Shown in pieces: positions 52,587 through 62,163 of a stretch of DNA of 64,000 nucleotides (positions are counted from its first letter, which is position 1; the number at the start of each line of letters is the position of its first letter). Made by a program: the position numbers and the translations under genes. The DNA lies in assembly GCA_016716475.1 (NCBI GenBank), contig JADJWG010000004.1:496001-560000 (forward strand). The letters run 5' to 3'. The stretch is from Phycisphaerales bacterium. GTDB lineage: Bacteria; Planctomycetota; Phycisphaerae; UBA1845; Fen-1342. The notes under the pieces were generated by a model. It had not been told where the DNA came from and did not search any database. It saw only the letters and a program-made list of their open reading frames with translations.

Positions 52587-53192
52587 TCAAGGCGGCGACG
52601 GGTCTACAAAAGTGCAGGGGCTCTGCAGGGCGACCCGCAGGTGACGGAGGTATTCCTGCCGAGGGATTTCGACCGCACCGAACCGCTGCAAGTGCGGCGT
52701 CGGCCATTGTGTATCGAGCAACAGGTAGCCCCGTGTCCGCAGGCGCGCGACGAGATGCACCAGTGCCACCTTGGATGCGTTCTTCACGCGGGTGAACATG
52801 CTTTCACCGAAAAACGCTCCCCCGATCGCGACGCCGTACAAGCCGCCAGCCAGTTGCCCCGCCTGCCAGCATTCCACGCTGTGCACCCAGCCCTGGGCAT
52901 GCAGTTCGAGGTAGACCGCCCGGATTGCTTCCGAAATCCATGTTCCTTCGCTGCGGTCACCGCACGCCGAGATGACCTCCGGGAACGCACAGTTCACCCG
53001 GACCTCGAAAAGCTGCCGGTCCACGGCCTGCCGCACCGTGCGCGGAACATGAAACGTGTCGAGCGGGAAAATGCAGCGCGGGTCGGGCGAAAACCAGTAG
53101 ATTTCATCGTTCTCACAGGACATCGGGAACACGCCGGCGCGGTAAGCCGCCAGTACGAGTTCCGGTGTCAGGGGCGGGTCTGCCATCGTCAT
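52587..53192 (-). CDS. aat: Leucyl/phenylalanyl-tRNA-protein transferase
   Basis: This 201-residue enzyme adds Leu or Phe to N-terminal Arg or Lys, tagging proteins for the N-end-rule pathway. The family opening ELVLAAYRAGVFPMSCENDEIYWFSPDPR is clear (here quoted in parts: AAYRAGVFPM, IYWFSPDPR). The GGLYGVAIGGAFFGESMF segment is also typical, and the conserved ending TQWPTPHLQRFGAVEIPR is present. The start is at 53192 or 53186; no clear ribosome binding site was found. The gene is divergent from ispA. Confidence 0.93.
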   Translation of the reverse strand: MTMADPPLTPELVLAAYRAGVFPMSCENDEIYWFSPDPRCIFPLDTFHVPRTVRQAVDRQLFEVRVNCAFPEVISACGDRSEGTWISEAIRAVYLELHAQGWVHSVECWQAGQLAGGLYGVAIGGAFFGESMFTRVKNASKVALVHLVARLRTRGYLLLDTQWPTPHLQRFGAVEIPRQEYLRHLRVALQSPCTFVDPSPP

Positions 53193-53341
53193 GTGCGGGT
53201 ACCGCGGCCGGTTTTGGGGTTGGCGGGGGCTGATGCACCGTCGGGCGATCGGCAAGAATTGCGCTTCCCACGCCACGCCGCAGAATTTATCCTGTGGCGG
53301 AGGTGGGCTCCAGCCCACCACGCCAGGAAGGACGGTGCCTG

Positions 53342-54274
53342 ATGACCGCGACTCTGGGACTGCGCACCCAAGAGGGGACGCCGCTCGCGAGCGACTTTGC
53401 GGACTGGCTGAAGCGTACGCGCGAAGAAGTTGAGGTCGGGCTTTCCGTCCATCTCAAGGAGATCGAGACCACGATCGGTGCGCACAGCCAGCTCGCGGCC
53501 GCTGTACAGTATTCGTTGCAGGTGGGCGGGAAGCGCATCCGGCCGATCCTGGTCCTGGAGACTTGTCGCGTCTGCGGCGGACAGGCGACCACGGCGTTTC
53601 CGGCGGCCATCGCGATCGAGTGCATCCACACGTTTTCGCTGATCCATGACGACCTGCCGGCCATGGACAATGACGATACGCGCCGCGGCCAGCCCACCAA
53701 CCACAAGGTCTTTGGCGACGGGTTCGCCGTGCTCGCGGGCGACTGGCTCGCTACGCATGCCCTGTATGTGCTTGCGACCATGTTCCGGCACGAGCCCCGC
53801 CGGCTGCCCGCACTGGTTGAAGCATTGTCGGGTGCAACCCTGCGGATGATCGAAGGGCAGGCGGCCGATCTGGCGGGCGAGCAGCAGCCCCCCGATCGTC
53901 GGCTGGTGCAGGTCGTGCATGAGCGCAAGACCGCGGCCCTGCTCGAGGCCTGTTGTCGGCTCGGCGCGCTGTGTGCCGGGGCGCCCAGCGAGGCCGTCAC
54001 GGCCTTGGCGAACTATGGCCGCCACCTCGGCCTGGCGTTCCAGATTGTCGATGATTTGCTGGACGCGACCGGCTCGGCGGAGCAACTGGGCAAGGCGGCC
54101 GGTAAGGACGCCGCCCACCACAAGCAGACCTATCCCGCCGCGTTCGGGCTGGAGGAAAGCCAGCGGCGCGCGCGGCAGGAGGAGGAGGCCGCCTTGCAGC
54201 GGCTCGAGTGTTTTGGCGGTCGGGCCGACCGCCTGCGTGATCTGGTCCGATACGTTACGCGGCGCGACCGGTAA
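53342..54274 (+). CDS. ispA: Farnesyl diphosphate synthase-type polyprenyl synthetase
   Basis: This 310-residue prenyltransferase carries the two aspartate-rich motifs: DDLPAMDNDD (first, with the family insertion) and DDLLD (second). GGKRIRPILVLE and the KTYPAAFG-type HKQTYPAAFGLE are also present. The form DDxxAMDND is typical of short-chain (C15) IspA-type enzymes. It condenses IPP and DMAPP to farnesyl diphosphate. It is followed on the same strand by dxs and a squalene/phytoene synthase, an isoprenoid operon. The start is the ATG at 53342. Confidence 0.93.
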   Translation: MTATLGLRTQEGTPLASDFADWLKRTREEVEVGLSVHLKEIETTIGAHSQLAAAVQYSLQVGGKRIRPILVLETCRVCGGQATTAFPAAIAIECIHTFSLIHDDLPAMDNDDTRRGQPTNHKVFGDGFAVLAGDWLATHALYVLATMFRHEPRRLPALVEALSGATLRMIEGQAADLAGEQQPPDRRLVQVVHERKTAALLEACCRLGALCAGAPSEAVTALANYGRHLGLAFQIVDDLLDATGSAEQLGKAAGKDAAHHKQTYPAAFGLEESQRRARQEEEAALQRLECFGGRADRLRDLVRYVTRRDR

Positions 54275-54442
54275 GTGGTTTCCTGGCGCCCATTCTGAAC
54301 TCGTGGCCCCGCGGCGGCGTACCACGGATACAATGGTCCGGGCGTGGTTCGGACTACCGACTGCCGCGCGTCCTGCCTGCCGGCGTGCCGCACCTCGGGC
54401 CGGCGGCAACCGTGCACCCAGATGAAAGAGGAACGCAACGCG

Positions 54443-56386
54443 ATGCCCCGACTGCTGAATTCCATCCAGTCACCTGCCGATATGCAGGCCCTCTCCCACG
54501 CCGAACTCAACGAACTCGCCGCTGAAATCCGCGAACGGATCATCGCGGTGGTCTGCGCGAACGGCGGCCATCTGGCCAGCAATCTCGGTGTGGTGGAATT
54601 GACGCTGGCGCTCCACCGGGTCTTCGATTTCAGCCGCGATCGGCTGCTTTGGGATGTTGGGCACCAGTGTTACGTGCATAAGCTCATCACCGGACGCAAC
54701 GCCCACTTCGACTCGCTGCGCCAGAAGGGTGGTGTCAGCGGGTTCCCCAGTCGCCAGGAAAGCTCATATGACCTGTTCAACGTCGGCCACGCCGGCACGG
54801 CGATTGCGACGGCCGTGGGTATGGCGCGCGGCGACCAGGCGCTCGGCCGGGACCGCCGCGTGGTGGCGTTTGTGGGCGATGCCAGCATCGTCAACGGCGT
54901 GGCATTCGAGGGGTTGAACCAGGCGGGTGAGCTGAAGCGGCAATTCCTCGTCGTGCTCAATGACAATTCGATGGGCATCGCGCGGACGGAGGGTGGCTTG
55001 GCAACGCACCTCGCACGCTTCCGCGTCAGTTCGCTGTACGAGGAGGTCAAGCGCAAGGTCAAGACGCTCCTGCCGAAGGTGCCCGTGGTCGGCCGGGGTG
55101 TGCAGGATGTGCTCGAGCACCTGAAGGAAGGGATCAAGTCCACTGTCGCGCCGCACCAGATTTTCGAACAGCTCGGCCTGACCTACGTCGGTCCCGTTGA
55201 CGGCCACGATCTTCCGCACCTGATCGATCTGCTCAACCTGCTCAAGGACGTGCAGCACCCGGTGCTGCTGCATGTGCACACGGAGAAGGGGCGCGGTTGC
55301 GCCTGGGCCACCAGCGACCCGTGTGCCTATCACAGCCCCGGCAAGCTCCAGGTCGAGGGGGATTCGGTCTGTGCCGTCGAGACCGGCCGCAAAAGCTGGA
55401 CCTCCGCCTACGCCGAGGCCGTCATTCGCCTGATGCAGGAAGACGCCCGCGTCTACGCCCTGACAGCCGCGATGCCCGACGGTACCGGCCTCGCCAAGGT
55501 GCGTCGGGCCTTTCCGGATCGCGTGCTTGACTGCGGCATTGCTGAGAGCTGCACCGTGGATATGGCCGCCGGGATGGCGAAGGCGGGCCTGCGTCCGTTC
55601 GCGACGATCTACTCCACGTTCCTGCAGCGTGCCATCGACCAGGTTTTCCAGGAGGTTGTGCTGCAGGAGTTGCCGGTTGGCTTCTGCATCGACCGGGCGG
55701 GGCTCGTCGGCGGCGATGGCGCCGTGCACCACGGGTACCTCGACCTCGCGTATCTGCGTGGGTTCCAGGGCATGGTGCTCATGGCGCCGGCGGACGAGCC
55801 GGAGCTGGAAGCGGCCCTGCGGCTCGGCTTGAGTCTTGAACGGCCTTGGGCGGTACGCTACCCGCGCGACGCTGTGCCCGAGCCCTATGGCGACGCGCCG
55901 CCGTTCCATGTCGGCAAGGCGCGTACCATGCGGGAAGGACCCGATGCCACGCTGCTGGCCTACGGTACGACGGTGGCGGCAGCGCTCGCCGCGGCGGACG
56001 CCCTGGAACGCGAAGACATCTACGTAGCCGTGGTCAATGCGCGTTTTGCCAAGCCGATCGATGTGGACATGGTGACGACCGCCATTACGCGCGGCGGTCC
56101 CGTTCTCACGCTTGAGGAGCACTCCAGCGCGGCCGGCTTTGGCTCCGCCGTGCTCGAAGCGGCCAACCGGCTGGGGTTGCCGACGGACAATCTCGTGCTG
56201 CTCGGCTTGGCGCCGGAAAAATTTTACGATCAGGGTTCGCGGAATGGGCAGTTGGCCGAGGCCGGGCTGGATGCCGCGGGCATTGCGGCTGCGGTTCGCC
56301 GCGCGCGGCGGGCGAGTCTCGGCCGGACCCCGGCTGCCATTGTGGCCCAGCTACCGCCGGTGCTTGATCAGCGTGAGAGCCATTGA
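54443..56386 (+). CDS. dxs: 1-deoxy-D-xylulose-5-phosphate synthase
   Basis: This 647-residue thiamine-diphosphate enzyme catalyses the first step of the MEP pathway from pyruvate and glyceraldehyde-3-phosphate. The start at 54443 (MPRLLNSIQSPADM) has GAGG upstream; an ATG at 54422 is possible. DXS features are LWDVGHQCYVHKLITGR, FNVGHAGTAIATAVGMA, the divergent diphosphate-binding FVGDASIVNGVAFEGLN, DRAGLVGGDGAVHHGYLD and TLEEHSSAAGFGSAVLE. Its TGA overlaps the start of the next gene. It lies in an isoprenoid operon with ispA and the squalene/phytoene synthase. Confidence 0.95.
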   Translation: MPRLLNSIQSPADMQALSHAELNELAAEIRERIIAVVCANGGHLASNLGVVELTLALHRVFDFSRDRLLWDVGHQCYVHKLITGRNAHFDSLRQKGGVSGFPSRQESSYDLFNVGHAGTAIATAVGMARGDQALGRDRRVVAFVGDASIVNGVAFEGLNQAGELKRQFLVVLNDNSMGIARTEGGLATHLARFRVSSLYEEVKRKVKTLLPKVPVVGRGVQDVLEHLKEGIKSTVAPHQIFEQLGLTYVGPVDGHDLPHLIDLLNLLKDVQHPVLLHVHTEKGRGCAWATSDPCAYHSPGKLQVEGDSVCAVETGRKSWTSAYAEAVIRLMQEDARVYALTAAMPDGTGLAKVRRAFPDRVLDCGIAESCTVDMAAGMAKAGLRPFATIYSTFLQRAIDQVFQEVVLQELPVGFCIDRAGLVGGDGAVHHGYLDLAYLRGFQGMVLMAPADEPELEAALRLGLSLERPWAVRYPRDAVPEPYGDAPPFHVGKARTMREGPDATLLAYGTTVAAALAAADALEREDIYVAVVNARFAKPIDVDMVTTAITRGGPVLTLEEHSSAAGFGSAVLEAANRLGLPTDNLVLLGLAPEKFYDQGSRNGQLAEAGLDAAGIAAAVRRARRASLGRTPAAIVAQLPPVLDQRESH

Positions 56387-57393
56387 CCAAGGATCACGTG
56401 CAGGATCGTTCAACGGCAGGATTCAATCTTCTAACCTCTAGCTTCCGTCTCCAACTTTCTTTGGACTCTTTCATCGCACATCACCTGCAGGGCGTGTCGC
56501 GGACCTATGCCTTGGTCGTGCCCCTGCTGCCAGCCCCGCTCGACGATACGGTCGGGCTCGCCTACCTCGTCATGCGCATTATTGATACCGTCGAGGATGC
56601 GGACGGACTAACGCCAGCCCAGCGCCGGGCGGGTTTCACGCGGATCACGGCGGCCTGTCAGGACCCAGCCGCCGCGGCGGCCCTCCGTGAACTGCCCGGT
56701 GACACCCTGGAAGAGCGGGCCCTCCTGTTCGAGGCGCCACGTGTATTTACCCAGTTGGCAGACCTGCCCGCCGCAGAGCGGGTCGCCGTCGTGCGCTGCG
56801 CGGGCGCCATGATGGAAGGCGTGCAGACGCTGCTGGTTCGCGCCGCAGACCGCGGCCGACCCTATCCGGCGATCGCGAACATCGTCGAACTCCGCGAGTA
56901 TTGTTACTACGTGGCCGGCGTGGTGGGGGAGCTGCTCTGCGAGTTGATGGCGTTGCACCTGCGACAGCCGGGCCTGCGCGAACTGCGGCCGGCGGCCGTG
57001 GAGCTTGGCACCGGACTGCAACTCGTCAACATTCTGAAAGATGCTCCGCAGGATGCGACCCACGGGCGGCGGTATCTGCCGGGCGGCACGGGGGCGCCGA
57101 ACGGGCACCGTGTGGAATATGCGGAAGCGCTGCAACTCGCGCGGCATTGCCTGCGCGGAGGATTGCGTTACCTGTTGGCGCTCCCCGCGACCGCCCCTGG
57201 ACTGCGGCGCTTCTGCGGCTTACCCATGGTCTGGGGGGCGCTCACGCTTGCCCGGGCCGACCGGGATGCGGCCGCGGCCAAGATCTCGCGCACCGAGCTG
57301 TTTGAGACGATGGCACGCTTCGAGCGTGAGGCCGCTGATGATGCGGCACTGCGCGTGTGGTTCGACGACCTGTTGCCTGCCGCCGAGACGTAG
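56383..57393 (+). CDS. Squalene/phytoene synthase family protein
   Basis: This is a protein of up to 336 residues. The TTG at 56383 overlaps the dxs stop; the first 28 residues do not look family-like, so the real start may be further in (no better start codon was identified). The Asp-rich motif MRIIDTVEDADGL and the second motif NILKDAPQDATHGRRYLP are both complete, with YCYYVAGVVGELL between them. It head-to-head condenses two prenyl diphosphates, giving squalene (from FPP) or phytoene. Together with ispA and dxs it points to squalene for hopanoid or sterol synthesis. Confidence 0.88.
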   Translation: MTKDHVQDRSTAGFNLLTSSFRLQLSLDSFIAHHLQGVSRTYALVVPLLPAPLDDTVGLAYLVMRIIDTVEDADGLTPAQRRAGFTRITAACQDPAAAAALRELPGDTLEERALLFEAPRVFTQLADLPAAERVAVVRCAGAMMEGVQTLLVRAADRGRPYPAIANIVELREYCYYVAGVVGELLCELMALHLRQPGLRELRPAAVELGTGLQLVNILKDAPQDATHGRRYLPGGTGAPNGHRVEYAEALQLARHCLRGGLRYLLALPATAPGLRRFCGLPMVWGALTLARADRDAAAAKISRTELFETMARFEREAADDAALRVWFDDLLPAAET

Positions 57394-57436
57394 TGGCGGT
57401 CCGGCCCACGCGCGGCCCGCAGCCCCGATGCGAGGC

Positions 57437-59234
57437 CTACTCATCCGGTTCGAGCACGGTCATGAAGGCCTTCTGCGGGATGTCGACCCGGCCGATGGTC
57501 TTCATCCGCTTCTTGCCCTCTTTCTGCTTTTCCAGCAGTTTGCGCTTCCGCGTTACGTCGCCGCCGTAGCACTTTGCGGTGACGTCCTTGCGATAGGGTT
57601 TGATGCTTTCGCTCGCGATGATCTTGCTGCCGATCGCGGCTTGCAGGCGGATTTCGAACTGGTGCCGGTCGATTTCCTTGCGCAGCTTGATGAGGAAGCG
57701 CCGCCCGCGGTTTTCGGCCTTGGTGCGATGGCAGATCAGACTGAGTGCGTCGACGGGAGTGCCGTTGATGAGGATGTCGAGCTTGACGAGGTCGCTAGCG
57801 CGGTACGCGATGACGTGGTAGTCCATCGTGCCGTACCCGCGCGTGACGCTCTTGAGCTTGTCGTAGAAGTCGTACAGGATTTCGTTGAACGGAAACTCGT
57901 AGGTCAGCATGACGCGCTGGGCGGAGAGGTACTCCTGCTTGCGGAACTCGCCACGCCGATTCTCGGCCAGTTGCATGATCGCGCCGACGGACTCAGCCGG
58001 GGTGATGATCTGCATCGCGATGATCGGCTCACGCAGTTCTTCGATGCTGCCCATGTCGGGCAGGTCGCCGGCCGACTCGACCTGCTGCGTCGTGCCGTCA
58101 CGCAGCACGATCTCGTAGGTCACGCTCGGCGCGGTCTGCACGACCGACACGCCGCACTCGCGCTCCAGCCGCTCCTGCACGATGTCCATGTGCAGCAGCC
58201 CGAGGAATCCGCAGCGGTACCCTGGTCCCAGCGCGTCGCTGTGCTGCGGATTGTAGCTGAACGAGGCATCGTTGAGACTGAGCCGCTCGAGCGCCTCACG
58301 CAGCGCGTCGTAGGTTTCGCCGCTGGATGGGTAGAAGTCGCAGAACACCATGTGCTGCGGCGCCTTGTAGCCGGCCAGCGCCCGCGGTGCCGGGTTCACG
58401 GCGTCCGTGACCGTGTCGCCGACCGTCACTTCCTGCAAGCTCTTGATGCTGGCGACGAGATAGCCGGTTTCGCCTGCGACGAGTTGCTCGCATGGAGTCA
58501 TCTTCGGGCGAAACTTGCCCAGTTCCGTCACCTGGTAGGTCCGCTCACGGGCCATCAGGAGGATCTTCTGGCCCTTCCGAATCGTACCCTGCATGATGCG
58601 CAAATAGCAGATCACGCCGCGATAGTCGTTGTACTCCGAGTCGAACACCAGGGCCTGCAGCGGGGCGGCGCGATCTCCCTTGGGCGGCGGCAGCAGCTTC
58701 ACAATGGCGCGCAGCAGGTCGTCGATCCCCACGCCCGACTTCGCGGACACGAATTGCACGTGATCCGCGCTGATCCCCCAGGACATGCTCGATCTCAAGT
58801 GCTGTGTCTTCCGGTGCCGCGCTGGGCAGGTCGATCTTGTTGATGACCGGGATGATCTCGAGATCGTTTCCGACGGCCGCATACGCATTGGCCACGGTTT
58901 GCGCCTGCACACCCTGCGTCGCGTCGACCACCAGCAGGGCTCCGTCGCACGCCGCCAGTGCCCGGTCCACTTCGTAGTGGAAATCCACATGCCCCGGCGT
59001 GTCGATCAGGTTGAACATGTAGGCCGCGCCGTCCACCTGCACGTCGATGCTGACGGCCGACGCCTTGATCGTGATGCCGCGCTCCCGCTCGAGATCCATG
59101 TCGTCCAGCGCCTGCTCCTTCATGTCGCGGGCGCTGATCGCACCGGAAATCTGCAGCAGACGATCGGCCAGGGTACTCTTGCCATGGTCGATATGCGCGA
59201 TGATCGAGAAGTTCCGTATCTTGCTCTGGTCCAT
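57437..59234 (-). pseudogene. lepA: Elongation factor 4 (LepA), split by one frameshift
   Basis: Two frames together give a normal 598-residue LepA, the ribosome-back-translocating GTPase. The N-terminal part (MDQSKIRNFSIIAHIDHGKS, start 59234) has G1, IDTPGHVDF (G3) and INKIDLPSA (G4), but leaves frame after EIEHVLG. The other frame resumes exactly with ISADHVQFVSAKSGVG (G5) and continues through all remaining domains to EPDE. Skipping one G in the run of five (plus-strand C at 58775-58779) restores the gene. This is most likely a sequencing or assembly error, since lepA is single-copy and otherwise intact. Confidence 0.9.
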
Positions 59235-59540
59235 GCACTGCCTGTGGCCGGGGCTGGGCGCCCGTCGCACGTGTATCCCCGCTGGAACGCGTACGCGGTA
59301 ACTCCGCAATTATAACGCAAGACCGGATTCCGGTTGGGTCGCCGGACGGAATACGGACCTGCGCAACTTTTTGCTTGCTTCCGCGGCAAACCACCGCTAG
59401 CTTTCCCCGCTTTCGTGCCGGAACCGGCCGATTTCCAGAACCCGCCGGCAGCCGAGCGGATCCACGGGGTGTGTCGGGGCTCGGCGTGCATCCCAGTGTC
59501 GGGTTTGGAAGGTCCAGCGGAAATCTTCAGGAAGTGGCGC
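59235..59540. other. 306-bp intergenic region between lepA and amt
   Basis: No gene was recognised. It contains a TATAAT element towards lepA, and AGGAAG before the amt start at 59541. I looked for a sigma-54 -24/-12 element for amt but did not find one with the right spacing. Confidence 0.5.
59309..59314 (-). promoter_or_regulatory. Perfect -10 hexamer upstream of lepA
   Basis: On the minus strand TATAAT lies at 59314-59309, 75 bases before the lepA ATG. No good -35 was found at 17 bases (CCAACC), so its use is uncertain. Confidence 0.3.
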
Positions 59541-60905
59541 ATGGGAAACTCGAAACGACCGGCCGTGGTCGTGTTGCTCCTGGTGTGGGGTGCCGGGCTG
59601 GCTGGTGCGCAGACGCCCGCTCTGGAAGTTGACCCGGCGGTGCAGGTGCAGGTCAACTTGAACATCGTCTGGACGGTGATCGCGGCCGGCATGGTGTTCT
59701 TCATGCAGCTCGGGTTTGCGATGGTGGAGGCGGGCTTCACCCAGGCGAAGAACGCCGTCAACATCATCATGAAGAACCTGATGGATTTCTCATTGGGTGC
59801 GATCGCGTTTTTCCTGGTGGGCTTCGGACTGATGTTTGGCCACACGAACGGCTGGTTCGGCACGAGTAACTTCGCGCTGTCCGGCGCCACCGGCGACGAT
59901 TACGCGTACACCTTCCTGCTCTTCCAGACCGTCTTTGCGGCGACGGCGGCGACGATCGTGTCAGGTGCCATGGCGGAACGCACGAAGTTCACGAGCTACA
60001 TGATCTACAGCGTCTTCATCACGATGCTGGTCTACCCGATCTTCGGTTCGTGGGCGTGGGGCGGACTCTTCCACCCGGACAACGAAGGTTGGTTGGAGCG
60101 TCTCGGCTTCGTCGATTTCGCCGGTTCCACGGTCGTCCATTCCGTGGGTGGGTGGCTCGCCCTGGCCGGTGCCCTGGTGCTTGGACCGCGACTCGGCAAG
60201 TATGGCCCGGACGGGCGCCCGCGAGCACTTCCGGGGCACAACATCCCGCTCGCGGCCCTTGGCGTGTTCATCCTCTGGTTTGGCTGGTTCGGCTTCAACG
60301 CGGGCAGCACCACGGTCGGCGACGGCGCGATCGGTCGAATCGCCGTGACGACCAACCTCGCCGCCGCGGCCGGTGCCCTGGTGGCGATGATCGTTGCCTG
60401 GTGGGTGGTGGGGAAGCCCGATGCGTCGATGACGCTGAACGGGGCCCTGGCCGGGTTGGTGGCGATCACGGCCGGTTGTGCCAGTGTGACTCCGTTCGCA
60501 GCCCTCCTGATCGGCGCGACGGCCGGAGCGCTGGTGGTGGTCAGCGTGCTCTTGTTCGATGGGGTGCTGCGCGTCGACGACCCGGTCGGCGCAGTCAGCG
60601 TGCATGGTGTCTGCGGTGTCTGGGGAACCCTCGCGGTCGGCCTATTTCAGGCCGAGGCCGTGCTCCAGGTCGGCGACCAGAACGGCGGGCTCTTCTATGG
60701 CGGGGGTTTCGGCCTGCTCCTCATTCAACTGGCAGGCGCCGCGATCGCCTTTGCCTGGGCGTTCGGCGTGGGGCTCATTCTGTTCCTGGCGGTGCGCTGG
60801 ACCGTGGGCCTGCGCGTCACGGCGGCCGAGGAGCGCCGCGGCCTCGACATCGGCGAACACGGGATGGAAGCATACTACGGCTTCCAGTTCTTCACGACCC
60901 AGTAG
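59541..60905 (+). CDS. amt: Ammonium transporter
   Basis: This 454-residue membrane protein starts with a signal-like segment (MGNSKRPAVVVLLLVWGAGLAGAQ). Eleven transmembrane helices follow, with family motifs GFAMVEAGFTQAKNAVNII, TIVSGAMAERTKF, FAGSTVVHSVGGW (the first pore His), LGVFILWFGWFGFNAGS and DPVGAVSVHGVCGVWGTLAVG (the second pore His). The family phenylalanines and histidines of the pore look complete. It precedes glnK by 19 bases, the usual amtB-glnK pair (here in reverse order). It acts in uptake of ammonium under nitrogen limitation. Confidence 0.95.
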   Translation: MGNSKRPAVVVLLLVWGAGLAGAQTPALEVDPAVQVQVNLNIVWTVIAAGMVFFMQLGFAMVEAGFTQAKNAVNIIMKNLMDFSLGAIAFFLVGFGLMFGHTNGWFGTSNFALSGATGDDYAYTFLLFQTVFAATAATIVSGAMAERTKFTSYMIYSVFITMLVYPIFGSWAWGGLFHPDNEGWLERLGFVDFAGSTVVHSVGGWLALAGALVLGPRLGKYGPDGRPRALPGHNIPLAALGVFILWFGWFGFNAGSTTVGDGAIGRIAVTTNLAAAAGALVAMIVAWWVVGKPDASMTLNGALAGLVAITAGCASVTPFAALLIGATAGALVVVSVLLFDGVLRVDDPVGAVSVHGVCGVWGTLAVGLFQAEAVLQVGDQNGGLFYGGGFGLLLIQLAGAAIAFAWAFGVGLILFLAVRWTVGLRVTAAEERRGLDIGEHGMEAYYGFQFFTTQ

Positions 60906-60924
60906 TCCAGGACCGGGTGCACCC

Positions 60925-61266
60925 ATGAAGCTTATCATTGCCTACATCCAGCCGGAACGCCTGACCGAGGTCAAACAGGCGCTCTATCAGGCCGAGGTCT
61001 TCAAAATCTCGGTGACCAACGCCCTGGGATGCGGCGAGGAACAGGGCTACCACGAGACCTACCGCGGTGTGGATATCGAGGTCAACCTGCTGAAAAAAGT
61101 GCGCATCGAGGTCGGCGTCAACGATGCCTTCGTCGAACGCACTGTTGAAGCCATCGTCCGCGGGGCCAAGACTGGGCAGATTGGTGACGGAAAGATCTTC
61201 GTCGTAGACCTGGCCGAGTGCATTCGCATTCGCACCGGCCAGCGCGGCCACGATGCCATTGGGTGA
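60925..61266 (+). CDS. glnK: P-II family nitrogen regulatory protein lacking the uridylylation tyrosine
   Basis: This 113-residue P-II protein (MKLIIAYIQPERLTEVKQAL) binds ATP/ADP and 2-oxoglutarate and gates the neighbouring ammonium channel. The T-loop reads ETYRGVDIEVNLLKKV, where the usual uridylylated Tyr of RGxEYxV is Ile, so uridylylation at this site is not possible. The B-loop (TGQIGDGKIFVVDL) is canonical. The gene follows amt after 19 bases. Confidence 0.94.
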   Translation: MKLIIAYIQPERLTEVKQALYQAEVFKISVTNALGCGEEQGYHETYRGVDIEVNLLKKVRIEVGVNDAFVERTVEAIVRGAKTGQIGDGKIFVVDLAECIRIRTGQRGHDAIG

Positions 61267-61277
61267 GCCCCTGAGGA

Positions 61278-61312
61278 GCTGCGCCGCAACACGGGGCGCA
61301 TCCCCGCGCAGC
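61278..61312 (+). terminator. Hairpin after glnK, possible terminator
   Basis: GCTGCGC (61278-61284) pairs with GCGCAGC (61306-61312), and an inner GGGG (61293-61296) pairs with CCCC (61302-61305). There is no T run after it, only GCTTGCG. Confidence 0.35.
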
Positions 61313-61372
61313 GCTTGCGATGACCCGGCGGTATGATCATGGCAGCGATTCGGCCGATTGAGAGCACCTGCC

Positions 61373-62074
61373 GTGATTCCCGACCGCCTGCCAGACGACC
61401 CTCAGAACCTACCCGGTGATCCCTGCGCCACCCAGCGCCGTCGCATGGTCGCCGACCAGTTGAGCGCCCGCGGCATCTGCGATGCGCGCGTCCTCGCGGC
61501 CCTCGAACGGATCCCGCGCGAACAGTTCCTGCCACCGTCCGTGGGTCTCCGGGCCTACGAGGATCGTGCCCAGCCCATCGACTGCCAGCAGACCATTTCG
61601 CAACCCTACATGGTGGCCCGGATGACCGAACTGCTGGAGCTCTCCGGAACCGAACGGGTTCTCGAAGTCGGTACCGGTTCGGGGTACCAGACCGCCGTGC
61701 TCGCGACGCTCTGCGCGCACGTCTATACGGTGGAGTGGTATCTCAAGCTGCTGCATCAGGCCGTCTTTCGCCTGGAGCAGCTTGGGCTTCTTAACGTCAC
61801 CTATCGCTGTGGTGACGGTTCCCTCGGCTGGCCACAGCAGGCCCCCTACGATGCCATCCTCTGCACGGCCGGTGCCCCGGCGCTGCCGGACGCTCTGGTC
61901 AATCAGCTTGGACCCGGCGGTCGCCTCGTCGCGCCGATCGGACCGGCCGACGAGCAGGAGCTCATTCGTGTACGCCACACCGCGAACGGCCTGGTGCGGG
62001 ACACCCTGTTCCACTGCCGATTCGTGAAGTTGCGCGGTGCCGCCGGCTGGCAGGACGGATCACCGGGCAGTTAA
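61373..62074 (+). CDS. pcm: Protein-L-isoaspartate O-methyltransferase
   Basis: This 233-residue enzyme starts repair of isoaspartyl residues in damaged proteins. The GTG at 61373 is taken as start; a TTG at 61358 is possible. The family region IPREQFLPPSVGLRAYEDRA, the conserved QTISQPYMVARMTELL and SAM motif I VLEVGTGSGYQTAVLA are intact, and AILCTAGAPALPDALV is typical. Monocistronic. Confidence 0.93.
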   Translation: MIPDRLPDDPQNLPGDPCATQRRRMVADQLSARGICDARVLAALERIPREQFLPPSVGLRAYEDRAQPIDCQQTISQPYMVARMTELLELSGTERVLEVGTGSGYQTAVLATLCAHVYTVEWYLKLLHQAVFRLEQLGLLNVTYRCGDGSLGWPQQAPYDAILCTAGAPALPDALVNQLGPGGRLVAPIGPADEQELIRVRHTANGLVRDTLFHCRFVKLRGAAGWQDGSPGS

Positions 62075-62081
62075 AAGACAT

Positions 62082-62118
62082 GCGCCCGGCGGTCCCCGCG
62101 ATGGGACCTGCCGGGCGC
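62082..62118. terminator. Bidirectional terminator-like hairpin
   Basis: GCGCCCGGCGGTCCC (62082-62096) pairs with GGGACC-T-GCCGGGCGC (62103-62118), 15 bp with one bulged T. It lies between the convergent pcm and PEP-CTERM genes and could stop both transcripts; no T run, so efficiency is unsure. Confidence 0.6.
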
Positions 62119-62163
62119 GAGGAGTGAACATGCGCGCCGCGCCTCTGCGGCTCGCGACAGTCG

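Noticed and set aside
59235..59540. A sigma-54 promoter for amt
   Set aside because: No GG...GC pair with the fixed 10-base spacing was found upstream of the amt start.
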